In this document: piece after piece, positions 1 through 9,265 of the stretch
How the letters are laid out: each line of letters opens with the position of its first letter
Position numbering within the stretch: position 1 is the first letter of the stretch
Notes under the pieces: model-generated
The model's database searches: none
What the model saw: only the letters and a program-made list of their open reading frames with translations
What the model was told of the DNA's origin: nothing
Made by a program: the position numbers and the translations under genes
Assembly: GCF_025486315.1 (NCBI RefSeq)
Contig: NZ_JAOOPY010000006.1
Coordinates: 124,001 to 188,000, forward strand
DNA from: Variovorax sp. N23
Lineage (GTDB): Bacteria > Pseudomonadota > Gammaproteobacteria > Burkholderiales > Burkholderiaceae_C
Length of the DNA stretch: 64,000 nt
Direction: 5' to 3'

Positions 1-2136
1 ACCGGTTTCGCGGTCGCCCAGCTTGCGCGGGGTGTCGTAGCCGATCCAGGCGATGGCGGTCATGGTGGGCTGGAAGCCGGCGAACCAGGCGTCGAGCGAG
101 TCGTTGGTGGTGCCGGTCTTGCCGTAGATGTCGGGGCGCTTGAGCGTGGCCTGGGCCTTGGCGGCGGTGCCGCCGCTGGCCACCGATTGCAGCAGGCTGT
201 CCATGATGAAGGCGTTGCGCTGTGGAATGGCGCGCATGCTTTCGTTGAGGAGCGGCGGCTGGGTCTCGACCAGGACCTTACCCTTGTGGTCGGTCACGCG
301 GGTGATCAGGTACGGGTTCACGCGGTAGCCGCCGTTGGCGAAGACCGAATAGGCCGTCGCCATCTGCATCGGCGTGACCGAGCCGGCGCCCAGCGCCATG
401 GGCAGGTAGGCCGGGTGCTTTTCCTTCTCGAAGCCGAAGTTGCCGATCCAGTCCTGCGCGTAGCGCGTGCCGATCGACTGCAGGATGCGGATGGACACCA
501 TGTTCTTGGACTTCATCAGCGCCCGGCGCATCGACATCGGGCCCTCGAAGCCGCCGTCGTAGTTCTTGGGCTCCCAGGGCTGGCCGCCGGTGGTGCCGGC
601 GTCGAAGAAGAGGGGGCCGTCGTTGATCACCGTCGTGGGCGAGAAGCCCTTCTCGAGCGCCGCCGAGTAGATGAAGGGCTTGAAGCTCGAACCCGGCTGG
701 CGCCAGGCCTGCGTCACGTGGTTGAACTTGTTCTTGCTGAAGTCGAAGCCGCCGACCATGGCCTTCACCGCACCGTCGCGCGGGTCGAGCGCGACGAAGG
801 CGCCTTCGACCTCGGGCAGTTGGGTGATCTCGAAGGTGTTCTTGGGCGTGCGCGCGACGCGGATCACCGCGCCGCGGCGCACCTTGATGTTCGGCGGTGC
901 CTTGTCCGACAGCCCCGACTGCGCCGGCTTGAGCCCGTCACCGGTGATCTGCAGCACGTCGCCATTGGCGCGCACGGCCGTGATCTCCTTGGCGCTCGCT
1001 TTGAGCACCACGGCGGACATCACGTCGCCGTTGTCCGGGTGTTCGGCCAGGGCGTCGTCGACCGCTTCGTCCAGTTCCTTCGGGTCGTCGGGCAGGTCGA
1101 CGAACTTCTCGGGGCCGCGGTAGATCTGCCGGCGCTCGTAGTCCATGATGCCCTTGCGCAGCGCCCGGTAGGCCGCCGCCTGGTCGGCGGCCACCAGCGA
1201 GGTGTAGACGTTCAGGCCGCGCGTGTAGGTGCTGTCGCCGTACTGGCTGTACATGAGCTGGCGGACGGTTTCCGCCACGTACTCGGCGTGCAGGCGCGTC
1301 GGATCGGCGCCGTCCCGCAGGTGCAGTTCTTCCTTCTTGGCCTCGGTGGCCTGCTCGGCGGTGATGAAGCCGGCATCGCGCATGCGATCGATCACATACA
1401 GCTGGCGGCCGCGCGCGCGCGCGGGGTTGCTGACCGGGTTGTTGGCGCCGGGCGCCTTCGGCAGCCCGGCCAGCATCGCCGCCTGGGCGATCGTGATGTC
1501 CTTCAGCGGCTTGCCGAAATAGGCCTCGGAGGCGGCGGCGAAGCCGTAGGCGCGGTTCCCCAGGTAGATCTGATTCAGATAGATCTCGAAGATCTGGTCC
1601 TTGGTCAGCAGGTGCTCCAGCTTGAAGGTCAGCAGCACTTCGTAGATCTTGCGCGTCAGCGTCTTCTCGGAGCTCAGATAGACATTGCGCGCCACCTGCA
1701 TGGTGATGGTGGACGCGCCCTGGCTCTTGATGCGGTTCATGTTGGCCAGGCCGGCGCGGACCAGGCCCTTGTAATCGACCCCGCCGTGGTCGTAGAAGCG
1801 GGCGTCTTCCGCCGCCAGCACGGCGTCCTTCATGACCTTCGGGATGGTGGAGATCGGCGTGAGGTTGCGGCGCTCTTCACCGAATTCACCGATCAACGTG
1901 CCTTCGGACGAGAAAACCCGCAGGGGCAGCTTCGGCCGGTAGTCGGCCAGCTCGGAAATATCGGGTAGGTTGGGATACGCCACCGCGAGCGCGACGGCGA
2001 TGATGCAGACGACCGCGACGGCACCGGCGACGGCGATTCCGACGCCCCAGGCCAGCAGGCGCAGCAGCCAGGTCAGCCACAAGGGGCGCGCCGGAGCGGG
2101 TTTTTTCGGGCGCGCGGGGCGGGGAGAATCGGGCAT
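1..2136 (-). CDS. mrcA: Penicillin-binding protein 1A (3' end cut by window)
   Basis: Bifunctional class A peptidoglycan synthase: a periplasmic glycosyltransferase that polymerises lipid II plus a DD-transpeptidase that crosslinks it. 712 residues are visible and the frame is still open at base 1. A basic, proline-rich cytoplasmic start is followed by one membrane segment (about residues 30-58). The GT51 signature around residue 110 (EDARFYDHGG, later QGASTITMQ) and the transpeptidase SSFK (about 482) and KTGTT (about 672) motifs are intact. It is divergent from pilM, as is common in proteobacteria. Only the last part of the transpeptidase domain is missing. Confidence 0.97.
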   Translation of the reverse strand, partial: MPDSPRPARPKKPAPARPLWLTWLLRLLAWGVGIAVAGAVAVVCIIAVALAVAYPNLPDISELADYRPKLPLRVFSSEGTLIGEFGEERRNLTPISTIPKVMKDAVLAAEDARFYDHGGVDYKGLVRAGLANMNRIKSQGASTITMQVARNVYLSSEKTLTRKIYEVLLTFKLEHLLTKDQIFEIYLNQIYLGNRAYGFAAASEAYFGKPLKDITIAQAAMLAGLPKAPGANNPVSNPARARGRQLYVIDRMRDAGFITAEQATEAKKEELHLRDGADPTRLHAEYVAETVRQLMYSQYGDSTYTRGLNVYTSLVAADQAAAYRALRKGIMDYERRQIYRGPEKFVDLPDDPKELDEAVDDALAEHPDNGDVMSAVVLKASAKEITAVRANGDVLQITGDGLKPAQSGLSDKAPPNIKVRRGAVIRVARTPKNTFEITQLPEVEGAFVALDPRDGAVKAMVGGFDFSKNKFNHVTQAWRQPGSSFKPFIYSAALEKGFSPTTVINDGPLFFDAGTTGGQPWEPKNYDGGFEGPMSMRRALMKSKNMVSIRILQSIGTRYAQDWIGNFGFEKEKHPAYLPMALGAGSVTPMQMATAYSVFANGGYRVNPYLITRVTDHKGKVLVETQPPLLNESMRAIPQRNAFIMDSLLQSVASGGTAAKAQATLKRPDIYGKTGTTNDSLDAWFAGFQPTMTAIAWIGYDTPRKLGDRETG

Positions 2137-2159
2137 GGAGGGGGGCTGAGTCACCGCGC

Positions 2160-2165
2160 ATTATA
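2160..2165 (-). promoter_or_regulatory. Candidate -10 box for mrcA
   Basis: Read on the minus strand this is a perfect TATAAT, preceded by a T run, 24 bases upstream of the mrcA start codon. No convincing -35 hexamer sits 16-18 bases further upstream, so only the -10 is called. Confidence 0.45.
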
Positions 2166-2377
2166 AAAACGCCGACTCCGCAAGCGGGGACTGGCTGGGC
2201 GCCAATGCGCCGAAATACGCGCCGCGTCACGTAAGTTTCAGAAGCAAACGTCGGCGTGAACTTTTGACAACGCTGCGGCGGCGGCCCCGTCGGGATTCTT
2301 GGAGGTCGCGTGATCTTGCTGCTAGCATGCAACCATACGCAAATTTTTCCAATCGTTACAAACGGATGGGATAGACC

Positions 2378-3457
2378 TTGACCGCCTTCGGATCGTTGTT
2401 TCGTCGTCAACCCGCGCCGTTGGTCGGGTTGGACGTGAGTTCGTCCAGCGTCAAGCTGGTCGAACTGGGCCGCGATGCCGGCGGGAAGCTGGTTCTGGAG
2501 CGCTGCGCCATCGAGCCGCTCGAGCGCGGCTGGATCACGGACGGCAACGTCGAGAAGTTCGACGAGGTGGCTGAGGCCGTGCGTCGCGTGGTGCGCAAAA
2601 GCGGCACGAAGACCCGCAACGTCGCCCTCGCGTTGCCGCCTTCTGCGGTCATCACCAAGAAAATCGTTCTTCCCGGCGGCATGAGCGAGCAGGAGCTCGA
2701 GCTTCAGGTCGAGTCCGAGGCGAACCAGTACATCCCCTTTTCGCTCGACGAAGTCAGCCTTGACTTCTGCGTCATGGGCCAGAGCGCCAGTTCGGCGGGC
2801 GACGTCGAAGTGCTCATCGCTGCCTCGCGCAAGGAAAAGGTGCAGGACCGCCAGGGCCTGGCCGAAGCGGCCGGCCTCAAGGCCGTGATCCTGGATGTGG
2901 AGTCGTATGCATCGCGCCTTGCCACGGCGCGGCTGATCGAGCAACTGCCAGGCCAGGGGCGCGACGCGGTCGTGGCGCTCTTTGAAGTCGGCGCTTACAC
3001 GACCAGCATGCAGGTCCTGCGCAATCAGGAGGTGCTGTACGACCGTGACCAGGCCTTCGGGGGCGCGCAGTTGACGCAACTCATCGTCCGCCAGTACGGC
3101 TTCTCCGTCGAAGAGGCCGAAGCCAAGAAGCGCAGCGGCGACCTGCCCGACGACTACAACGCAGGTGTGCTCAAGCCCTTCGTGGCCAGCATTGCCCAGG
3201 AAATTGCGCGCGCCTTGCAGTTCTTCTTCACGAGCACGCCGCACAACCGCGTCGACTACGTGCTGCTCGCGGGCGGCTCCGCGGCGCTGCCGGGGCTGAC
3301 CAGTGCGGTGACGCGTCAGACCTCCTTCGCCTGCTCCCTCGTGAACCCGTTCGAGGGAATGGAGATCAGCGCGGGCATTCGCGAGAAGAAGGTCAAGCGC
3401 GAGGCGCCCTCGTATCTGACGTCGTGCGGCCTGGCGATGCGGAGGTTTCTGCAGTGA
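2378..3457 (+). CDS. pilM: Type IV pilus inner-membrane platform protein PilM
   Basis: Actin-like cytoplasmic ATPase-fold protein that binds the N-terminus of PilN and links the pilus alignment complex to the motor platform. 359 residues. The N-terminal GLDVSSSSVKLVEL stretch is the phosphate-1 region of the actin-like fold, and LLAGGSAALPGL near the end is the adenosine loop. The start is TTG with a GGATGGGA-type ribosome site in front; no ATG fits better. First gene of pilMNOPQ, overlapping pilN by four bases. The neighbouring order mrcA / pilMNOPQ / aroKB is typical of beta- and gammaproteobacteria. Confidence 0.96.
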   Translation: MTAFGSLFRRQPAPLVGLDVSSSSVKLVELGRDAGGKLVLERCAIEPLERGWITDGNVEKFDEVAEAVRRVVRKSGTKTRNVALALPPSAVITKKIVLPGGMSEQELELQVESEANQYIPFSLDEVSLDFCVMGQSASSAGDVEVLIAASRKEKVQDRQGLAEAAGLKAVILDVESYASRLATARLIEQLPGQGRDAVVALFEVGAYTTSMQVLRNQEVLYDRDQAFGGAQLTQLIVRQYGFSVEEAEAKKRSGDLPDDYNAGVLKPFVASIAQEIARALQFFFTSTPHNRVDYVLLAGGSAALPGLTSAVTRQTSFACSLVNPFEGMEISAGIREKKVKREAPSYLTSCGLAMRRFLQ

Positions 3458-4098
3458 TCCTGATCAATCTACTGCCGCACCGCGAAGCGGCGCGCAAGCG
3501 CCGCCGTGAGAGCTTCTATGCCACGCTGGGCGCCGCCGCGCTGCTGGGTGGCCTGATCGCCGGCGCCGGTTACGTCTGGTTTCAGGCGCAGATCTCCAGC
3601 CAGCAGGCGAAGAACAACTATCTGCAGACCGAGATCAAGAAGCTCGAGTCCGAGATCAAGGAAATTGCGACGCTGCAGGCCGAGATCGCCGCGTTGAAGG
3701 CGCGTCAGCAGGCCGTCGAGGACCTGCAGGGCGATCGCAACATGCCGGTGCATCTGCTGAATGAACTGGTGCGGCAGTTGCCGGATGGCGTCTACCTGGC
3801 CAGCATGAAACAGGACGATCGGGCCGTCACATTGCAAGGCATGGCGCAGTCGAACGAGCGCGTTTCCGAGTTGCTGCGCAACCTCGGCAACAGCAGCCCG
3901 TGGCTGGTCAAGCCCGAACTTGTCGAGATCACGGCCGGAACCGTCGCCCTGAGCCCGCGTGACCAGCGCCGCGTCGCGAACTTCACGATGCGCATCGGCC
4001 TGAAGCGTCCGACCGATGTGCAGAAGCCTGCTGCCGGCGCAGCGCCGGCGCCGGCCAAAGGCGCCGCGGGTACCGCCGCCGCACCCGTCAAAGGTTAA
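3454..4098 (+). CDS. pilN: Type IV pilus protein PilN
   Basis: Bitopic inner-membrane protein of the pilus alignment subcomplex. 214 residues starting at GTG 3454, inside the pilM stop (GTGA overlap), with GGAGG ten bases upstream. I prefer this over the in-frame GTG at 3424 because it gives the family N-terminus MILINLLPHRE, the PilM-binding motif. One membrane helix lies at about 22-44, then a coiled coil (about 46-95), then the ferredoxin-like periplasmic domain. The last 30 residues are an alanine/proline/lysine tail, longer than in well-studied homologues. Confidence 0.95.
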   Translation: MILINLLPHREAARKRRRESFYATLGAAALLGGLIAGAGYVWFQAQISSQQAKNNYLQTEIKKLESEIKEIATLQAEIAALKARQQAVEDLQGDRNMPVHLLNELVRQLPDGVYLASMKQDDRAVTLQGMAQSNERVSELLRNLGNSSPWLVKPELVEITAGTVALSPRDQRRVANFTMRIGLKRPTDVQKPAAGAAPAPAKGAAGTAAAPVKG

Positions 4099-4109
4099 GG
4101 GGGCTGCGC

Positions 4110-4787
4110 ATGGCAACCAGAAAATCCGCTCCTAAAGTCGACATCGGCGACGCGCTGCGGCGCTTTTCCGACCAGTTCAAGGGACTCAACCCCAACGACC
4201 CGTCGGTCTGGCCGGCCGTGCCGCGCTACCTGCTGTGTCTCGCCGTCACGGCGCTGGTGCTGGTCGCGCTGTGGTTCGTCTGGCTGACCAACGCCAATGA
4301 CGAACTGGAAGCCGAACGCGCCAAGGAGGTGACCCTTCGCGCCGACTACCAGAAGAAGGTGGCGCAGGCCGCCAACCTCGACCTCCTGAAGAAGCAGCGC
4401 GAGCAGGCCCAGCAGTACGTGACGCTGCTCGAGAAGCAACTGCCCAGCAAGGCGGAAATGGACGCCTTGCTGTCCGACATCAACCAGGCCGGCCTGGGCC
4501 GAAGCCTGCAGTTCGAGTTGTTCCGCCCCGGCCAGGTGGCCGTTCGCGACTACTACGCCGAGTTGCCGATCGCGGTTCGCGTCAGCGGCAAGTACCACGA
4601 CATGGGCGCTTTCGTCGCCGACGTCGCGAACCTTTCGCGCATCGTCACCTTGAACAACCTGTCAATCACGCCGCAGAAGGATGGCGCGTTGACCATGGAC
4701 GCCACGGCGCGCACCTACCGCTACCTCGACGAAGAGGAGCAGGCCACCCAGCGGCGCGCAGCGGCATCCGGAGCGAAGAAGAAATGA
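4110..4787 (+). CDS. pilO: Type IV pilus protein PilO
   Basis: Inner-membrane partner of PilN; the pair forms the periplasmic heterodimer that connects platform to secretin through PilP. 225 residues: a cytoplasmic leader, a membrane helix at about 42-64, a coiled coil rich in E/K/Q (about 65-120) and a compact C-terminal domain. It follows pilN by 11 bases and overlaps pilP by four bases (ATGA), so translation is probably coupled through the operon. Confidence 0.94.
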   Translation: MATRKSAPKVDIGDALRRFSDQFKGLNPNDPSVWPAVPRYLLCLAVTALVLVALWFVWLTNANDELEAERAKEVTLRADYQKKVAQAANLDLLKKQREQAQQYVTLLEKQLPSKAEMDALLSDINQAGLGRSLQFELFRPGQVAVRDYYAELPIAVRVSGKYHDMGAFVADVANLSRIVTLNNLSITPQKDGALTMDATARTYRYLDEEEQATQRRAAASGAKKK

Positions 4788-5323
4788 GAAGCGCCAAAGC
4801 GTTGGGACTCTGCGCCGTGGTGATGGTCCTCAGCGGATGCTGGGGGGCTGAACAGAAGGACCTGCAGCAGTGGATGGCCGACGAGCGCGCCAAGGTGCGG
4901 CCGACGGTCCCCCCGCTCACGGAACCCAAGAAATTCACGCCGCAGGCCTACACCGAAGGCGCAGCGTTCGACCCGTTCAACAGCCAGAAACTGACACAGG
5001 CGCTGCGCCGGGACTCCGCGCAGCCCTCCACCTCCGGGCTCATCGGACCGGAACTGACGCGGCGCAAGGAAGCCCTCGAGTCCTTTCCGCTGGATGCGAT
5101 GGCGATGGTCGGCAGCATGAACCGCAACGGTCAGCCGGTGGCCCTGATCCGCGTGGACAAGCTGCTCTATCAGGTGCGCGTCGGCAACTACCTGGGATTG
5201 AATTACGGGCGCGTCACCCGTATCAACGAAACCGAACTCGGCTTGCGTGAAATCGTGCAGGACGCCGCCGGTGAATGGATCGAACGCGTGGCGACGCTGG
5301 AATTGCAAGAGAGGTCGAAATGA
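4784..5323 (+). CDS. pilP: Type IV pilus lipoprotein PilP
   Basis: Inner-membrane lipoprotein that bridges PilN/PilO to the secretin PilQ. 179 residues. The signal peptide ends in a lipobox LSGC, so Cys19 should be lipidated. The C-terminal half (from about residue 75) forms the beta-domain that contacts PilQ, with the family stretch MVGSMNRNGQPVALI. Overlaps both pilO and pilQ by four bases. Confidence 0.94.
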   Translation: MRSAKALGLCAVVMVLSGCWGAEQKDLQQWMADERAKVRPTVPPLTEPKKFTPQAYTEGAAFDPFNSQKLTQALRRDSAQPSTSGLIGPELTRRKEALESFPLDAMAMVGSMNRNGQPVALIRVDKLLYQVRVGNYLGLNYGRVTRINETELGLREIVQDAAGEWIERVATLELQERSK

Positions 5324-7482
5324 GTCAACAAAAAGCGATGGTTGTACGGTGGCTCCGCGGTGCCGGCCTCGCGCTCGGAATGTTCGCCACCATGGCGGCG
5401 GCGCAGGCGCAGAACGCGATCGAGTCGGTGACCACGTCGCTGCAGTCTGGCTCGGAGGTCGTGCGCATCGATCTGACGCAGCCGCTGAGCACGGCGCCCA
5501 CCGGCTTCGCCATCCAGACACCGGCACGGATCGCGCTGGATTTTCCGGGGGTCACCAATGCCATCGGGCGTTCGGCCGTGGAAGTGAACCAGGGCAACCT
5601 GCGCTCGATCAATGTCGTGCAGGCGGGCGAGCGCACCCGTCTCGTCTTGAACCTGAAGCAGGCCACGGCCTACAGGACCGAGATCCAGGGCCGCTCGCTG
5701 CTCGTCTCGCTCGAGCCCGTGGCCGGTGCTGCGCTGGCGACGTCGGCGTCCGCCAGCTTCGCAGAGAACCGCAACCGTGACACCCTGCCGCTGCGCGATG
5801 TCGATTTCCGACTGGGCGCCGACCACACCGGCCGCGTGATCGTCGACCTGGCCAACAACCAGGTGGGCGTCGACATCCGCCAGCAAGGCAAGAACCTGGT
5901 CGTCGAGTTCACCAAGTCGACCTTGCCCGAGGGCCTGCGTCGTCGCCTCGATGTGGCCGATTTCGGAACGCCGGTGCAACTGATCACGGCGCAGCAGTCC
6001 GGCGATCGCGTGCGCATGACCATCGAGCCCAAGGGCGACTGGGAGCACAGCGCTTACCAAAGCGAGAACCAGTTCGTCGTGGAAGTGCGCCCCCGCAAGG
6101 TCGACCCGACCAAGCTGACGCAGGGCGTCGGCTACAGCGGCGAGAAGCTGTCGCTGAACTTCCAGAACATCGAGATCCGCTCCCTGCTGCAGGTCATCGC
6201 CGACTTCACGAACTTCAACATCGTCACGTCCGACTCGGTGACGGGCGCTCTGACGCTCCGCCTGAAGGACGTGCCTTGGGATCAGGCGCTGGACATCATC
6301 ATGCAGGCGAAGAACCTGGGCATGCGCAAGAACGGCAGCGTGTTGTGGATTGCGCCGAAGGACGAGATCAACGCCAAGGAAAAGATGGAGTTCGAGGCCA
6401 AGGCGGCCATCGAGACCCTCGAGCCCCTGCGCACGCAGTCGTTCCAGCTCAACTACACCAAGGCCTTGACGATCGCTCAGGGCCTCACCGGCACCGGTGC
6501 CAGCGCGGGTGGCGGCGGGGGTGGCGGTTCCAACGCTTCCCGTATCCTGAGCCCGCGCGGCAGCGTGATCGCGGAGTCGCGCACCAACCAGCTCTTCGTG
6601 TCCGACGTGCCCACGCGGCTGGCGCAAGTCGCCGAACTGATCCAGAAGCTCGACGTTCCCGTGCGCCAGGTGCTGATCGAGGCGCGCATCGTCGAGGCGT
6701 CGGACACCTTCGGCCGGTCGCTGGGCGTCAAGCTCGGCGGCGGCGCCATCAACAGCCGCACGGCGATCGGTACCTACCCCAACGTGACGGGCGGTGGCAC
6801 CACCACCACCACCACGAACGGCGTGACCACCAGCACGTCGACCAGCCCCACCGTCTCGTTCCCGCAGTTCACCCAGAGCAACTTCGTGAACCTGCCGTCG
6901 ACCGGTGTGTCGGGCAACGGCAACGACCCGGGCACTTTCGCGATCTCGCTGTTCAACTCCAGCCTGTCGCGCATGCTCAACCTGGAAATCTCGGCCCTCG
7001 AGGCCGATGGCAAGGGCAAGGTGGTGTCGAGCCCGCGCGTCGTCACGGCCGACCAGACCAAGGCGCTGATCGAGCAGGGTACCGAACTGCCCTACCAGGT
7101 GGCGACGTCCAGCGGTGCGACATCCATCGCCTTCCGCAAGGCCAACCTCAAGCTGGAAGTGACCCCGCAGATCACCCCGGAAGGCAACATCATCCTGACG
7201 CTGGACGTCAACAAGGACACGGTGGGTCAGGCGACCACGGCCGGCTTCGCCATCAACACGAAGCACGTACAGACGGAAGTGCTGGTGGAGAATGGCGGTA
7301 CCGTGGTCATCGGTGGTATCTTTGAAATGACCGAAAGCAACAACGAGTCGCGCATTCCGGTGCTGGGCGAGGTGCCTTACCTCGGGGCCCTGTTCCGGAC
7401 GCGCGAGCGTACTTACAACAAGACCGAAATGCTGGTATTCATCACGCCGAAGATGATCACCGACCGCAACGCCGCACGTTGA
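5320..7482 (+). CDS. pilQ: Type IV pilus secretin PilQ
   Basis: Outer-membrane secretin through which the pilus fibre passes. 720 residues from ATG 5320, in the pilP stop and behind GAGAGG. A signal peptide (about 1-31, cut after AQA) is followed by two AMIN peptidoglycan-binding domains (about 32-130 and 150-255), a secretin short N-domain (about 268-345), an N1-type domain and the C-terminal secretin pore, which includes the conserved VVIGGIFE stretch. Two low-complexity inserts stand out: a glycine run near residue 400 and a Thr/Ser-rich run at about 491-512. Confidence 0.97.
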   Translation: MSQQKAMVVRWLRGAGLALGMFATMAAAQAQNAIESVTTSLQSGSEVVRIDLTQPLSTAPTGFAIQTPARIALDFPGVTNAIGRSAVEVNQGNLRSINVVQAGERTRLVLNLKQATAYRTEIQGRSLLVSLEPVAGAALATSASASFAENRNRDTLPLRDVDFRLGADHTGRVIVDLANNQVGVDIRQQGKNLVVEFTKSTLPEGLRRRLDVADFGTPVQLITAQQSGDRVRMTIEPKGDWEHSAYQSENQFVVEVRPRKVDPTKLTQGVGYSGEKLSLNFQNIEIRSLLQVIADFTNFNIVTSDSVTGALTLRLKDVPWDQALDIIMQAKNLGMRKNGSVLWIAPKDEINAKEKMEFEAKAAIETLEPLRTQSFQLNYTKALTIAQGLTGTGASAGGGGGGGSNASRILSPRGSVIAESRTNQLFVSDVPTRLAQVAELIQKLDVPVRQVLIEARIVEASDTFGRSLGVKLGGGAINSRTAIGTYPNVTGGGTTTTTTNGVTTSTSTSPTVSFPQFTQSNFVNLPSTGVSGNGNDPGTFAISLFNSSLSRMLNLEISALEADGKGKVVSSPRVVTADQTKALIEQGTELPYQVATSSGATSIAFRKANLKLEVTPQITPEGNIILTLDVNKDTVGQATTAGFAINTKHVQTEVLVENGGTVVIGGIFEMTESNNESRIPVLGEVPYLGALFRTRERTYNKTEMLVFITPKMITDRNAAR

Positions 7483-7488
7483 TGAAGC

Positions 7489-8070
7489 GTGGAGACTGCT
7501 AGCGTCGTCGGAGAACCGACGATCGCTCTCGTCGGCCTGCCGGGCTCGGGGAAGTCCGCCATCGGACGGCGGCTCGGGCAGCAGTTGGGGTGGCGCTTCG
7601 TCGACAGCGACCACTGCATCGAGGAGCGGATCGGTTGCACGATCCGGGAGTTCTTCGAGCGCGAAGGCGAGGACGCGTTCCGCGACGTCGAAGCGCAGGT
7701 GCTGGCCGATCTGACGTCCTCCCTGCGGCAGAGCGTGATGGCGACGGGGGGCGGTTCGGTTCTGCGGGCATCGAATCGCCAGCATCTTCGCGAACGGACC
7801 CATGTCGTCTACCTCCGCTCCTCGCCGGAAGAGTTGCTCAGACGGCTGCGTCACGACACCAAGCGACCGCTCCTGCAGGTGGCCGATCCGCTCCAGCGAT
7901 TGAAGGAATTGCACGCTGTGCGCGACCCGCTCTATCGGGAGGTCGCGCACACGACGATCGACACGGGCCGACCGTCGATCGCGATGCTCGTGGCCGGCAT
8001 CGTCCAGCAGCTCGAGGAATCCGGCGTGCTCCCCACGAATCCGGACCGGGACAGGGGCCCGGTGGCCTGA
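7489..8070 (+). CDS. aroK: Shikimate kinase
   Basis: Phosphorylates shikimate at the 3-hydroxyl with ATP in the chorismate pathway. 193 residues. Walker A GLPGSGKS is near residue 17, the shikimate-binding DSD follows (FVDSDHCIEE), then the GGG substrate loop (ATGGGS) and the lid arginines (KRPLL). The GTG start at 7489, six bases after pilQ, is the most upstream plausible one, but the true N-terminus is uncertain because the ribosome site is weak. Paired with aroB as usual. Confidence 0.94.
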   Translation: METASVVGEPTIALVGLPGSGKSAIGRRLGQQLGWRFVDSDHCIEERIGCTIREFFEREGEDAFRDVEAQVLADLTSSLRQSVMATGGGSVLRASNRQHLRERTHVVYLRSSPEELLRRLRHDTKRPLLQVADPLQRLKELHAVRDPLYREVAHTTIDTGRPSIAMLVAGIVQQLEESGVLPTNPDRDRGPVA

Positions 8071-8100
8071 GAGGCTGAGAGGCCGGGACGTCGAAGGAAC

Positions 8101-8118
8101 GGCGCTGCGCCCAGCGCC
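8101..8118 (+). other. Stem-loop between aroK and aroB
   Basis: Perfect 7-base-pair inverted repeat GGCGCTG / CAGCGCC with a four-base loop, just ahead of the -10-like hexamer of aroB. No T tract follows, so it is not a classical terminator. It could stabilise or separate the aroK message; this is inference. Confidence 0.4.
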
Positions 8119-8124
8119 TAAACT
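8119..8124 (+). promoter_or_regulatory. Candidate -10 box of a leaderless aroB transcript
   Basis: TAAACT followed by exactly six bases and then the aroB ATG. Transcription from it would begin at or next to the start codon. No Shine-Dalgarno sequence precedes the ATG. The -35 region is not recognisable. Confidence 0.35.
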
Positions 8125-8130
8125 TGCGGG

Positions 8131-9240
8131 ATGCTCACACCGGTTTCTCCCACGGCGCCCCAGCGTGTCGACATCGCGCTCGGCGAGCGCAGCTACCCGA
8201 TCCTGATCGGTGCCGGCCTGCTCGACGAGCCCGCCAGCTTCGAGGCCGTGCCGAGAGCCGCGAGTGCGTTGATCGTCACCAACACCACCGTAGGACCGCT
8301 CTACACGGCAGCGCTCCAGAAGGCGTTGGCGGGCCGCTTCAACGCTGTCCACGTGCTCGAACTGCCGGACGGCGAGGTGCATAAGGACTGGACCACGCTC
8401 AACCTGATCTTCGACGCCTTGCTGGGCCACGGCTGCGACCGGAAGACGGTGCTGTTTGCCCTGGGGGGCGGCGTGGTCGGTGACATGACGGGCTTCGCTG
8501 CCGCGAGCTACATGCGTGGCGTGCCGTTCGTGCAGGTGCCCACCACGCTGCTGGCGCAGGTGGATTCGTCGGTGGGCGGCAAGACCGCCATCAACCACCC
8601 GCTGGGCAAGAACATGATCGGGGCCTTCTACCAGCCACAACTGGTGCTGTGCGACCTCGCGACGCTGACGACACTGCCGCCCCGCGAACTCAACGCGGGC
8701 CTGGCCGAAATCATCAAGTACGGGCCGATCTACGACATGGCCTTCTTCGACTGGATCGAGGTGAACCTGCCGGCGCTGCGCGCACAGGAGCCCGCGGCGA
8801 TGGCCCATGCGGTGCGGCGCAGTTGCGAGATCAAGGCAGAGGTGGTGGGGCAGGACGAGCGCGAGAGCGGGCTGCGCGCCATCCTGAATTTCGGTCATAC
8901 CTTCGGCCATGCCATCGAATCGGCGCTGGGCTACGGCGAGTGGCTGCATGGCGAGGCGGTCGGTTGCGGCATGGTGATGGCGGCCCAGCTGTCGCGGCGG
9001 CTGGGGGGTGTCGACGACGCCTTCGTGCAGCGGCTGACGGCGCTGATCGATCGGGCCGGCCTGCCGACCGTCGCGCCCCGCTTCGGCGCCGAGCGCTATC
9101 TCGAACTGATGCGCATCGACAAGAAGTCCGAGGGCGGCGAGATCCGCTTCGTCGTGATCGACAAGCCCGGCTCCGCCGTGATGCGCCCGGCGCCCGACGC
9201 GATGGTGCGCGAGGTCCTGGCGGCATGCGGCGCGGCCTGA
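8131..9240 (+). CDS. aroB: 3-dehydroquinate synthase
   Basis: NAD- and zinc-dependent cyclisation of DAHP to 3-dehydroquinate, second step of the shikimate pathway. 369 residues, the usual size. The nucleotide-binding loop [11 protein letters not shown], the substrate region around [11 protein letters not shown] and GKNMIGAF, and the metal ligands (E in [10 protein letters not shown] in [10 protein letters not shown] in LHGEAVG) are all present. Start ATG 8131 lacks a ribosome-binding site and lies six bases behind a TAAACT hexamer. Confidence 0.97.
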   Translation: MLTPVSPTAPQRVDIALGERSYPILIGAGLLDEPASFEAVPRAASALIVTNTTVGPLYTAALQKALAGRFNAVHVLELPDGEVHKDWTTLNLIFDALLGHGCDRKTVLFALGGGVVGDMTGFAAASYMRGVPFVQVPTTLLAQVDSSVGGKTAINHPLGKNMIGAFYQPQLVLCDLATLTTLPPRELNAGLAEIIKYGPIYDMAFFDWIEVNLPALRAQEPAAMAHAVRRSCEIKAEVVGQDERESGLRAILNFGHTFGHAIESALGYGEWLHGEAVGCGMVMAAQLSRRLGGVDDAFVQRLTALIDRAGLPTVAPRFGAERYLELMRIDKKSEGGEIRFVVIDKPGSAVMRPAPDAMVREVLAACGAA

Positions 9241-9265
9241 CGGTGGTGCGTTGCGGCGGCCGGCC

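Noticed and set aside
187..1968. A 593-residue plus-strand open frame opposite mrcA
   Set aside because: It is the antisense of the PBP1A gene, whose catalytic motifs are intact on the minus strand.
2264..2269. TTGACA as the -35 of a pilM promoter
   Set aside because: No -10-like hexamer lies 15-19 bases downstream; that stretch is nearly all G and C.
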